From: Terriglobales bacterium
GTDB lineage: Bacteria > Acidobacteriota > Terriglobia > Terriglobales > Gp1-AA117
Assembly (NCBI GenBank): GCA_030150795.1
Contig: JASLFF010000085.1
Span: forward strand, 1 to 9,302
DNA length: 9,302 nt
Reading direction: 5' to 3'
The notes under the pieces are model-generated. The model was not told where the DNA came from and made no database searches. It saw nothing but the letters and a program-made list of their open reading frames with translations. Of this stretch, positions 1-4,905 are shown in pieces. Numbering within the stretch: the first letter of the stretch is position 1; the number at the start of each line of letters is the position of its first letter. The translations under genes were made by a program, and so were the position numbers.

Positions 1-322
1 CGTGAACGGCACACCGTACCTGATTGACGCAGCCGGTAACGGCAGCGGCACACCCGGCGGACTGGGCGCGAACAAGCGCACCGGAATGTACGTGGGCGGC
101 GGCGCGGCAGTAGGCGCATTGCTGGGCGCACTCATGGGCGGCGGCAAAGGTGCAGCTATCGGCGCAGTGCTTGGCGGCGGCGCGGGCGCGGGAACACAGG
201 TCATTACCGGCAAGAAACAGGACCTTCCGGCGGAAACCCAGCTCACTTATAAACTCGCTACCAACGCTCAACTGACGCCTCTTAACAGAAACAATTCAGG
301 AACATCGAATCCGCAGAAGTAA
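1..322 (+). CDS. Glycine-zipper protein, C-terminal part (5' truncated by window)
   Basis: The reading frame is open from the window edge (codons in phase with base 2) to a TAA at 320-322. About 106 residues are visible. A GTG at base 2 has no room for a ribosome site, so the true start is probably outside the window. The visible part has a Gly/Ser-rich linker, then about residues 28-70 made of GxxxG-type small-residue repeats (GGGAAVGALLGALMGGG, then GAAIGAVLGGGAGAG), the glycine-zipper pattern of membrane-inserting or envelope proteins. A short tail with a 'DLPAETQLTYKL' strand follows. Proteins with a glycine zipper followed by a 'P-A-E-T-x-L-x-F/Y-x-L' strand recur in acidobacterial genomes as exported hypothetical proteins. 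The N-terminal signal and any other domain cannot be seen, so no specific function is assigned. Confidence 0.75.
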   Translation, partial: VNGTPYLIDAAGNGSGTPGGLGANKRTGMYVGGGAAVGALLGALMGGGKGAAIGAVLGGGAGAGTQVITGKKQDLPAETQLTYKLATNAQLTPLNRNNSGTSNPQK

Positions 323-346
323 AAACTTGACACGTTGCTCCAAAGA

Positions 347-378
347 CCCGGTGCGCAAAGCGCCGGGTTTTTTATTTT
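347..378 (+). terminator. Intrinsic terminator after the glycine-zipper gene
   Basis: The arms are 347-354 (CCCGGTGC) and 360-367 (GCGCCGGG). They form an 8-bp stem with one G-U pair around the loop GCAAA, followed directly by a run of six T and a second T-run after one A. It lies 25 bases after the stop codon and separates this gene from the SRAP gene. Confidence 0.9.
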
Positions 379-443
379 TGGCCACTGCTTCCCTCTTCGC
401 TAAGCGATTACAGTCTGCAACGAGATAAAATCCAAATAGCCAT

Positions 444-1151
444 ATGTGCGGACGCTACCGATTGACGGCAAAGGAACGCTGGTTGAGCAGCTACTTCAAT
501 CTTGATCCAGAGGACGTGGCCTGGGCTGCGCGATGGAATGTAGCGCCTACGCAAGAAGTCGCCACCATCCGGCAAGATCGTAGAAAGCCTAAACGAATCT
601 TCGCGCTCATGCGCTGGGGATTGATTCCGTACTGGGCCAAAGACGCCTCGATCGGCAATAAAGCGATCAACGCCGTATCAGAGACCGCGGCAGAAAAGCC
701 CACGTTCCGCGAAGCCATGCGCCGCCGTCGCTGCCTGGTCCCGGCGGACGGCTTCTATGAATGGAAACGTCTCGGGCCAAAACTAAAACAGGCTTACAAC
801 ATCGGATTGCCTGACGACCAGTTGTTTGCTTTCGCCGGCCTTTGGGACCGCTGGAAAAATCCTGAGGGAAATCCAGTGGAGACCTGCACAATTCTCACCA
901 CTGAAGCGAATGCCCTGCTTGCCGACGTCCACGACAGAATGCCCGTGATCCTGCGTCCGGAAGATTATGATCGGTGGCTTGATCCGGGTATCACCGATCC
1001 AGCCCAGGTTGCGGACTTGCTCAAGCCCTATGACGCGCGGCTCATGCGCAAGTATCCCGTGAGCGACTTTGTGAACCGTGCCGATCATGAAGGACCTGAA
1101 TGCGCACAAGAAGTTGCTGCGGATTCGGCGATCCAGCAGAAGTTGTGGTAA
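444..1151 (+). CDS. SRAP-domain abasic-site processing protein (YedK/HMCES family)
   Basis: The 235-residue product is a full-length SRAP domain (Pfam SRAP/DUF159; 'SOS response-associated peptidase'). Family knowledge: after removal of Met1, Cys2 forms a stable thiazolidine DNA-protein crosslink with abasic sites in single-stranded DNA, protecting stalled replication forks. All key residues are visible: Cys2 in MCGRY, the NVAPTQ motif at 32-37, Asn76 in 'INAVSET', Glu106 in 'GFYEWK', and His163 in 'DVHDRMPVIL'. The ATG at 444 must be the start because the Cys must be residue 2. No strong Shine-Dalgarno is visible ahead of it. The gene appears monocistronic, with a terminator on the left and a 495-bp gap on the right. 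I see no LexA-type box that I could defend. No truncation or frameshift. I leave the symbol blank because naming varies (yedK in E. coli). Confidence 0.96.
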   Translation: MCGRYRLTAKERWLSSYFNLDPEDVAWAARWNVAPTQEVATIRQDRRKPKRIFALMRWGLIPYWAKDASIGNKAINAVSETAAEKPTFREAMRRRRCLVPADGFYEWKRLGPKLKQAYNIGLPDDQLFAFAGLWDRWKNPEGNPVETCTILTTEANALLADVHDRMPVILRPEDYDRWLDPGITDPAQVADLLKPYDARLMRKYPVSDFVNRADHEGPECAQEVAADSAIQQKLW

Positions 1152-1166
1152 GGCAGCCGTGCGCCC

Positions 1167-1228
1167 TCCGCTACGCTGCGCGCGGGCCTTCGGCAGAGCG
1201 GAAAGGACGTTTGTTCCGTTACCCAACG
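1167..1228 (+). repeat. Dispersed GC-rich intergenic repeat, copy 1
   Basis: It begins with TCCGCTACGCTGCGCG (1167-1182), identical to 1431-1446. It continues with a diverged but alignable 'GGCCT-CGGC-...-GGAA-GGA-...-CGTTAC' segment. This looks like a REP/BIME-style extragenic element. Confidence 0.55.
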
Positions 1229-1430
1229 CTTACCCCTTCAGCGCGCAAGCGCGCCTCGGGAACTGCATATCCGGCGCTGGGAACAGGAATTTCTCTTTCT
1301 GTGGCAGCGCCTGCGTGGCCACGCTGGTTTGGGATTCTTCAGCTTGTTGCGTCCGGGGCTTAGGGGACGGGTTTTGCTTTGGGCTTTATGTCGCCTCTCT
1401 GCGCGCGGCTTTTGTTGTGAGCTTTGTCGT

Positions 1431-1482
1431 TCCGCTACGCTGCGCGGCGGCCTGCGGCGCAAGGAAGGATTTTCGCGTTACT
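1431..1482 (+). repeat. Dispersed GC-rich intergenic repeat, copy 2
   Basis: Identical to copy 1 over the first 16 bases (1431-1446), then similar with small indels through the 'GCGTTAC' at about 1475-1481. Same orientation as copy 1, 264 bases downstream. Confidence 0.55.
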
Positions 1483-1632
1483 GCATTTCGTGCGACCAAC
1501 GCATGTCGATAAGATACTTGCCACTCGTGCCGCGGAGATTGCGGCCCAGGAACGATTCATTCCTGTGGATTACGTAAGTTTTTGTCTGCGGGGAAAGGCA
1601 ACTCCCACCATTGCTCCTAATTCGTACAAGGC

Positions 1633-1639
1633 GGGAGGA
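1633..1639 (+). promoter_or_regulatory. Strong Shine-Dalgarno GGGAGGA
   Basis: It lies 7 bases before the ATG at 1647. It decides that start over the in-frame ATG at 1611, which has no such site and would put 12 charged residues ahead of the signal peptide. Confidence 0.85.
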
Positions 1640-1646
1640 ATCCATC

Positions 1647-2531
1647 ATGCTTCGAATTAGAACTGTATTCTTCTTGTTTGCTTTAGCGGCAACAGTGGTA
1701 CTGATTGTCCCGCAAAGCAGCGCACAAAACACGGTAACCTGCCAGTACAACCTCATCAACGCCTCTGGAGACCGGGTGGCCAACACGGTGGCCAATAAGA
1801 TCAATGACCAGGGAACAGTCGTTGGTCTGTTCCTGAACTCGAACACCTTTAATACAGAGGGCTTTATTGATGACGCAGGCGTCATCACCATCTTTAAAGT
1901 TCCTAATTCCATAAGTACTCAGATCATCGGCATCAATGACCTCGGAACCAAAGTCGGTTTCTACGATGATAACTCTTTTGTAGAACATGGATTTCTGCTC
2001 AGCAAGAGCGGGATCGTCGCAACCATTGACTTTCCCGGAGCAACTGCGACCAGTGCCCACGGGATCAACGACCAGTCAGAGATTGTTGGTAGTTTCCAGG
2101 ACTCGTCCGGATCATTCCATGGGTTCCTGCTCAACCAGGGCCAATTCACACAATTGGACTTTCCCGGCGCCGTTCGCACCAATCCACAGGGCATCAGTAA
2201 TAATGGCGTCATCGTGGGAATATACGGCGGGAGCGACAATCAAAACCACGGTTTCGTATTAATCAACGGGCAGTTCACCACGCTGGATTTTCCCGGCGCA
2301 ACCGCGACTCTCCTGTTTGCCAACAACAATTCAGGCGAGATTGTCGGAAGCTTCAGCCTTGCGGATGGGAGCAGCCACGGCTTCATCTTCCACAATGGCT
2401 CGTTCTCTAGCATTGCTCCAATTCCCAACCAGACCGGCGAGAGCGTGGATGGTGTAAACGACACGGGTGAGATCAGCGGGTTGCTCCAACTCAGCAATTC
2501 ACAACCGGGATTCACTGCGACCTGCCAGTAA
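1647..2531 (+). CDS. Secreted HAF-repeat (probable extracellular beta-repeat) protein
   Basis: The product has 294 residues. An N-terminal signal peptide is clear: MLRIR, a hydrophobic core 'VFFLFALAATVVLIV', then 'PQSSAQ' as a probable cleavage region near residue 27. The mature part consists of tandem repeats ending in the HGF motif: 'HGFLL..G....LDFPGATAT...GINd.GeIVGsf.d..g'. This is the HAF-repeat type described in 'probable extracellular repeat' proteins. The core three units have an exact 43-residue spacing (FPGA motifs encoded at 2031, 2160 and 2289), with at least one diverged unit on each side. The repeats are probably short beta strands stacking into a propeller- or solenoid-like fold; ligand and role are unknown. 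Cys residues near both ends (TCQY and the terminal TCQ) could pair in the periplasm or outside the cell. No C-terminal sorting anchor is seen. It stands alone. Confidence 0.88.
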   Translation: MLRIRTVFFLFALAATVVLIVPQSSAQNTVTCQYNLINASGDRVANTVANKINDQGTVVGLFLNSNTFNTEGFIDDAGVITIFKVPNSISTQIIGINDLGTKVGFYDDNSFVEHGFLLSKSGIVATIDFPGATATSAHGINDQSEIVGSFQDSSGSFHGFLLNQGQFTQLDFPGAVRTNPQGISNNGVIVGIYGGSDNQNHGFVLINGQFTTLDFPGATATLLFANNNSGEIVGSFSLADGSSHGFIFHNGSFSSIAPIPNQTGESVDGVNDTGEISGLLQLSNSQPGFTATCQ

Positions 2532-2536
2532 ACAAC

Positions 2537-2587
2537 AGGAGTCAAATCCGGAGTTCAACCGGATGACAGAAATGCTGCTCCTTTTTT
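2537..2587 (+). terminator. Possible intrinsic terminator after the HAF gene
   Basis: ATCCGG (2546-2551) and CCGGAT (2559-2564) form a 6-bp hairpin. It sits inside an outer AGGAG (2537-2541)/CTCCT (2578-2582) pairing that is followed by a T-run ending at 2587. The long internal gap makes this weaker than a classic terminator. Confidence 0.45.
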
Positions 2588-2638
2588 GACAATTGTTCCG
2601 TAGATCCACACGATGGGATGGACAAGCATTATGTAAGT

Positions 2639-2674
2639 CCCCATCCTTTCGCAAAAACCGACGAAAGGATGGGG
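2639..2674. repeat. Perfect 13-bp inverted repeat (stem-loop)
   Basis: The arms are CCCCATCCTTTCG (2639-2651) and CGAAAGGATGGGG (2662-2674), with a 10-base spacer and no mismatch. No T-run follows on either strand, so it is not an ordinary terminator. It is better read as a dispersed palindromic element or an RNA-processing hairpin. Confidence 0.85.
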
Positions 2675-2724
2675 GCATCCGGCGCAGGGGCTAAATCCCG
2701 TCAAAAAAAATGATCTGTTGGGCG

Positions 2725-2810
2725 AACTCGTGCCCTGATTATTTATTTGTCTCATTGGCTGAAGAAGATTTTTGAAGAATGTGAGACGCAGCAGTGCTGC
2801 GTCTATACGT
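2725..2810 (+). repeat. Two-part dispersed element A, copy 1
   Basis: The left motif AACTCGTGCCCTGA (2725-2738) is followed 59 bases from its start by a palindrome (2784-2804: 10-bp arms AGACGCAGCA/TGCTGCGTCT around one G), then TACGT. The same pair of motifs recurs at 3932-4015 with 58-base spacing. Confidence 0.7.
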
Positions 2811-2921
2811 CCGATTTTCTGCTTGTCCTAGAGAAATTCGGCGCAAATAAAGTCACAGCCCGAAGGGCGAAAGAGTTTAGCCCAGGTGCGTAAGCCCTGG
2901 GTATGCGTTTTTAAATCATTT

Positions 2922-2945
2922 GAGCGCCGTAGGTGCGGCACAAGG
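2922..2945 (+). repeat. Dispersed 24-mer B, copy 1
   Basis: It reads GAGCGCCGTAGGTGCGGCAC followed by AAGG. It matches 3691-3714 at 22 of 24 positions in the same orientation. The copies lie on either side of the minus-strand gene. Confidence 0.75.
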
Positions 2946-3022
2946 AATTTGGGAATGTTCTATGTCATTCGCCAAGTTCGCGCAAGCTAAGCCGTGCCCT
3001 GATCCCCGCCTTCTAGCGGAAG

Positions 3023-3640
3023 TTACGTAATCGTTATTGGGGGTTTTTGCAGCGAGGCTGATCCCATGCGACAAAGTTCGTCCAGCGTTTCCGCGAATAG
3101 CTCATAGAGCAATTTCAGCCGCTCAAGGTCTTTAATGACGCCTGTGACCTGGAACCTGAGTTCGTCCACGCCAGCAGGAAACATTTTGGCCCAGACATTC
3201 CCGTCGTCGTCCTGGACGGAAAAATGAATCTCCGGCTGGGCAGCGATTAACTCCCGAATCTTCTGATTGGAAAACAGTTGGCGCAGCTTTTCTTCGTCAT
3301 TGCCTTTGATGATGAAATCGCGGTCAAAGTCTTCATAGCCTACAGTGACATCCTGCATGCCGAACCATTTTCCTATCTCAGAGAAAATGCCCTCGCGGTA
3401 AACAGTGAAGTGAAAACCGTCCGCGGTGGAATAGGGCACGCGCATCCGCGTATAAGTAATGCTGGATTTTCCTGTTGAGACCGTATAGGTATCCAGAACT
3501 ATGGTCCAACAGCCATGCGTCGCTTCAATCCTGTCGCCTTTCCAGAAACCACCGGACACGTAGTTAGACCCAGTTTGTGCGGCAAATTGCCGCCAGATCT
3601 CCTCTTTGCTCGGGCCAAACAGTGTTCGGAAGAAGGTCAT
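3023..3640 (-). CDS. Hypothetical protein, soluble, 205 residues
   Basis: I do not recognise a named family. The product starts MTFFRTLFGPSKEEIWRQFA (ATG complement of 3638-3640, preceded by a weak AGAGAG ribosome site). It has no signal peptide or membrane segment. Beta-rich middle segments such as 'WTIVLDTYTVSTGKSSITYTRMRVPY' and 'FHFTVYREGIF' are followed by 'DFIIKGNDEEKLRQLFSNQKIRELI' and a helical C-terminus rich in Leu/Glu ending in 'LQKPPITIT'. The segment 'F...F.IKGNDEEKLRQLF....IRELI' resembles the core of DUF3137-like proteins, but this is a weak impression. The middle looks like a PH- or lipocalin-like sheet and could bind a ligand; that is inference. Composition and codon use look native. 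It is the only minus-strand gene in this half of the window and is flanked by nested repeats. Confidence 0.8.
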   Translation of the reverse strand: MTFFRTLFGPSKEEIWRQFAAQTGSNYVSGGFWKGDRIEATHGCWTIVLDTYTVSTGKSSITYTRMRVPYSTADGFHFTVYREGIFSEIGKWFGMQDVTVGYEDFDRDFIIKGNDEEKLRQLFSNQKIRELIAAQPEIHFSVQDDDGNVWAKMFPAGVDELRFQVTGVIKDLERLKLLYELFAETLDELCRMGSASLQKPPITIT

Positions 3641-3690
3641 AGGTCTCTCTGGAGTAAGAACGCCATTTTATCAAGGTGCGTTAGACCATC

Positions 3691-3714
3691 GAGCGCCGCA
3701 GGTGCGACACAAGG
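3691..3714 (+). repeat. Dispersed 24-mer B, copy 2
   Basis: GAGCGCCGCAGGTGCGACAC followed by AAGG. Two mismatches to the copy at 2922-2945, same orientation. Confidence 0.75.
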
Positions 3715-3931
3715 GGTTACGGATCAGAGTAAGCCCATCATCTCTCAAAGAACAAGCTCGTAATCAGATCGGCTTCTTCAGGGGAGTCACTCGACCATTG
3801 AAAGGAAACAAAAGGTCCCTCCGGCCTAGTCGCGCGCTGATGACGGCGTGCGCTCGCTTAACGGCCGTCGGGATGACGAATTGAAAAGACTACGCTAATG
3901 CCAGAACCGCGTTAACTCGGCAGGAGTGAAA

Positions 3932-4015
3932 AACTCGTGCTCTGACACTTGTCGCGCCGGGGCATAGAGACTTCTTATTGATGAGATTGAGACGCAGCAG
4001 TGCTGCGTCTCTACG
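3932..4015 (+). repeat. Two-part dispersed element A, copy 2
   Basis: The left motif AACTCGTGCTCTGA (3932-3945) is followed by the same 21-base palindrome at 3990-4010 and TACGT at 4011-4015 (as CTACGT). The interior between the motifs is not clearly conserved relative to copy 1, but the spacing is (58 versus 59 bases). Confidence 0.7.
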
Positions 4016-4089
4016 TTGGGATTGATTACAGTCCGCTGATTTATCGGGATATTGAGCAGATATTGGTTGATGGTTTACGAGATCGGCGG

Positions 4090-4167
4090 ATTATCAGACA
4101 CAGAAATTGGGCCGCTTGACAAATGGCGCGCATTATCAGACATAGGTACAAATTTTGTCTATTGACA
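4090..4167 (+). repeat. Degenerate tandem duplication carrying two TTGACA boxes
   Basis: ATTATCAGACA occurs at 4090-4100 and 4132-4142. TTGACAA occurs at 4116-4122 and 4162-4168. The two motif pairs repeat in the same order at 42- and 46-base offsets, suggesting a duplicated promoter or regulatory unit of about 44 bases. A small palindrome ACAAA-T-TTTGT lies at 4148-4158, just upstream of the second TTGACA. Confidence 0.5.
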
Positions 4168-4191
4168 ATGACTCTGCCTTTGTGCGATATT
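4162..4191 (+). promoter_or_regulatory. Sigma70-like promoter ahead of a non-coding segment
   Basis: TTGACA (4162-4167, consensus -35), an 18-base spacer, then GATATT (4186-4191, 4 of 6 to TATAAT). Transcription would start near 4198. No protein gene follows for about 700 bases. Confidence 0.5.
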
Positions 4192-4197
4192 GAGGTT

Positions 4198-4412
4198 GGA
4201 TGTGGCGGGAGCGGCGTCGCCAGATCAGCAGCCAGCGCCAAAAGCCGGCTGGGCGGGGAAACCCGAAACGGCCTGCACCCCTGTGGTCTGTGGCCTACCG
4301 TTTGGGTCCCAGTTACCGCGGCCCCTTAGGACCTGAATGCGAGCCAGCTGAGGCTCCTTTCGGAATGAAAAAGCTCCTTTGGTAGGGGGCCGTGGTGTGC
4401 GAAAAAGGCGGC
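4198..4412 (+). ncRNA. Candidate structured non-coding RNA
   Basis: This GC-rich segment directly follows a -35/-10 pair and has several consistent helices. (i) CCAGC 4232-4236 with GCTGG 4248-4252. (ii) ACCC-g-AAACGG 4261-4271 with CCGTTTGGGT 4298-4307, a 10-bp helix with one bulged G. (iii) 4315-4328 (ACCGCGGCCCCTTA) with 4383-4396 (TAGGGGGCCGTGGT), a 14-bp helix with two G-U pairs. (iv) GAGCC 4341-4345 with GGCTC 4352-4356, nested inside (iii). (v) A weak 6-bp closure, 4216-4221 with 4407-4412. I could not match it to tmRNA, RNase P RNA, SRP RNA or a riboswitch consensus. Its size and promoter would suit a 6S-type RNA, but the conserved 6S motifs are not evident. There is no T-run terminator immediately after. 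It could also be a decayed repeat cluster. Confidence 0.33.
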
Positions 4413-4432
4413 TAGCAAACAGCAGCTGGCCT

Positions 4433-4474
4433 TTGGCTCTTGGCTCTTGGCTTTTGGCTTTTGGCTTTTGGCTA
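4433..4474 (+). repeat. Heptad tandem repeat TTGGCTY, six units
   Basis: TTGG recurs exactly every 7 bases at 4433, 4440, 4447, 4454, 4461 and 4468. The units are TTGGCTC x2, TTGGCTT x3 and TTGGCTA. This is a slippage-prone heptad array of the kind scattered between genes in soil acidobacteria. Confidence 0.9.
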
Positions 4475-4545
4475 AACCGGCTGCTGTCAGTATTCCAGTC
4501 TTTAAATCGAACTCAGAGAGTATTAATAAACCCAAAGATAAATAG

Positions 4546-4572
4546 TTCACCGGCAAGAGTGCCGGCGCCACA
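4546..4572 (+). repeat. 27-mer direct repeat C, copy 1
   Basis: It begins TTCACCGGCAAGAGTGC and ends CGCCACA. It matches 4773-4799 at 25 of 27 positions, same orientation, 227 bases apart. The internal GCCGGC makes the unit partly palindromic (CCGGC...GCCGG). Confidence 0.8.
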
Positions 4573-4604
4573 CATGCAAAGCAAGAAGAGCCGAGGGCTT
4601 TCAT

Positions 4605-4619
4605 CGCAGGCGAGGGCGC
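4605..4619 (+). repeat. 15-mer direct repeat D, copy 1
   Basis: CGCAGGCGAGGGCGC, identical to 4721-4735. Copy 1 lacks the right palindromic arm. Confidence 0.7.
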
Positions 4620-4630
4620 GACAAGAGCAT

Positions 4631-4657
4631 TTAGCAATTGGCAACTGGCAATTAGCT
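4631..4657. repeat. Short AATTGGCAACTGGCAATTAG imperfect repeat/palindrome
   Basis: TTAGCAATTGGCAACTGGCAATTAGC contains repeated TGGCAA/TTGGCAA units and near-dyad AATTGGC...GGCAATT flanks. It is low-complexity intergenic sequence, similar in style to the heptad array upstream. Confidence 0.45.
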
Positions 4658-4720
4658 CTTGTCTTTTAGCAGCGGTCATCCCTTCCGATCCTCAAGATTT
4701 CAAGGCAGTCAAATGCAAGA

Positions 4721-4740
4721 CGCAGGCGAGGGCGCCTGCG
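4721..4740. repeat. Repeat D copy 2, perfect 8-bp inverted repeat
   Basis: CGCAGGCG (4721-4728) and CGCCTGCG (4733-4740) are perfect arms around AGGG. The first 15 bases are identical to 4605-4619. Confidence 0.75.
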
Positions 4741-4772
4741 GTCCACGAGTGTTTTATTGTTACCCGCCAAGC

Positions 4773-4799
4773 TTCACCGGCAAGAGTGCTGACGCCACA
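4773..4799 (+). repeat. 27-mer direct repeat C, copy 2
   Basis: Two substitutions relative to 4546-4572 (GCTGACGCC instead of GCCGGCGCC near its 3' end). Confidence 0.8.
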
Positions 4800-4866
4800 A
4801 AAACCGGCACTACAAAAGCACAATCCAACGAAAGTAAGAGCATTCAGCAACGCAAAAAATCCCAAA

Positions 4867-4893
4867 GCCACCCAGACCGGGTGGCTTTTTTAT
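4867..4893 (+). terminator. Strong intrinsic terminator just upstream of the nuclease gene
   Basis: GCCACCC (4867-4873), loop AGACC, GGGTGGC (4879-4885), then six T (4886-4891). The T-run ends only about 14 bases before the next ATG. It could end a transcript from the upstream promoter (4162) or act as an attenuator in the leader of the nuclease gene. Confidence 0.88.
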
Positions 4894-4894
4894 T

Positions 4895-4898
4895 GGAG
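4895..4898 (+). promoter_or_regulatory. Shine-Dalgarno GGAG deciding the nuclease start
   Basis: It lies 7 bases before the ATG at 4906. The in-frame ATG at 4786 would make the protein read through the terminator hairpin and is rejected. Confidence 0.75.
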
Positions 4899-4905
4899 AA
4901 AACAA

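Larger units (their letters stand above)
1152..1646. other. Non-coding gap with repeat fragments between SRAP and HAF genes
   Basis: No convincing gene is present. Short frames here are Arg/Cys-rich and lack ribosome sites and family features. The stretch contains two copies of a GC-rich repeat (listed separately), a GCGCGC-AA-GCGCGC self-complementary block at 1241-1254, and AT-richer sequence leading to the next gene. The promoter for the HAF gene must lie in the last part, but I see no clear -35/-10 pair. Confidence 0.6.
2532..3022. other. Repeat-rich non-coding gap between HAF gene and minus-strand gene
   Basis: No credible gene is present on either strand. The contents are a possible terminator, a perfect 13-bp inverted repeat (2639-2674), a two-part dispersed element (2725-2810), small hairpins GCCC-GAA-GGGC (2858-2868) and CCCAGG...CCTGGG (2881-2901), and the dispersed 24-mer at 2922-2945. 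The mix resembles the decayed intergenic repeat clusters of soil acidobacteria. Confidence 0.6.
3641..4905. other. Long (1.26 kb) non-coding region rich in repeats
   Basis: No protein gene can be supported. Frames here are short, lack ribosome sites and translate into repeat artefacts. The contents in order are: repeat B copy 2, a palindrome-like GC segment near 3814-3883, repeat A copy 2, duplicated ATTATCAGACA/TTGACA blocks (4090-4167), a sigma70-like promoter, a potentially structured segment, heptad repeats, two copies of a 27-mer, and a terminator. Confidence 0.6.

Noticed and set aside
783..1226. 147-residue minus-strand frame across the SRAP gene
   Set aside because: It is antisense to a fully intact SRAP protein with all catalytic residues.
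1078..1512. Cys/Arg/Ala-rich plus-strand frame overlapping the SRAP 3' end
   Set aside because: Its composition reflects the GC-rich repeats. It overlaps SRAP in another frame and has no ribosome site or homology I recognise.
2922..3714. Insertion sequence bounded by repeat B
   Set aside because: The gene inside has no transposase features and the repeats are direct, not inverted.
2782..4015. CRISPR-like array from the repeated palindromic units
   Set aside because: Only two copies about 1.2 kb apart, with no regular spacers and no cas genes.
4198..4412. Identification of this segment as tmRNA, RNase P RNA or a TPP/cobalamin riboswitch
   Set aside because: The required conserved motifs are not visible, so only an unnamed structured RNA candidate is reported.
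4379..4679. Overlapping frames on both strands through the heptad array
   Set aside because: Translations such as LALGSWLLAFGFWL or KSQEPKAK are direct readouts of the TTGGCTY repeats.
4786..4905. N-terminal extension of the nuclease by 40 residues
   Set aside because: It would translate through the terminator hairpin. The GGAG and ATG at 4895-4908 match the domain start better.
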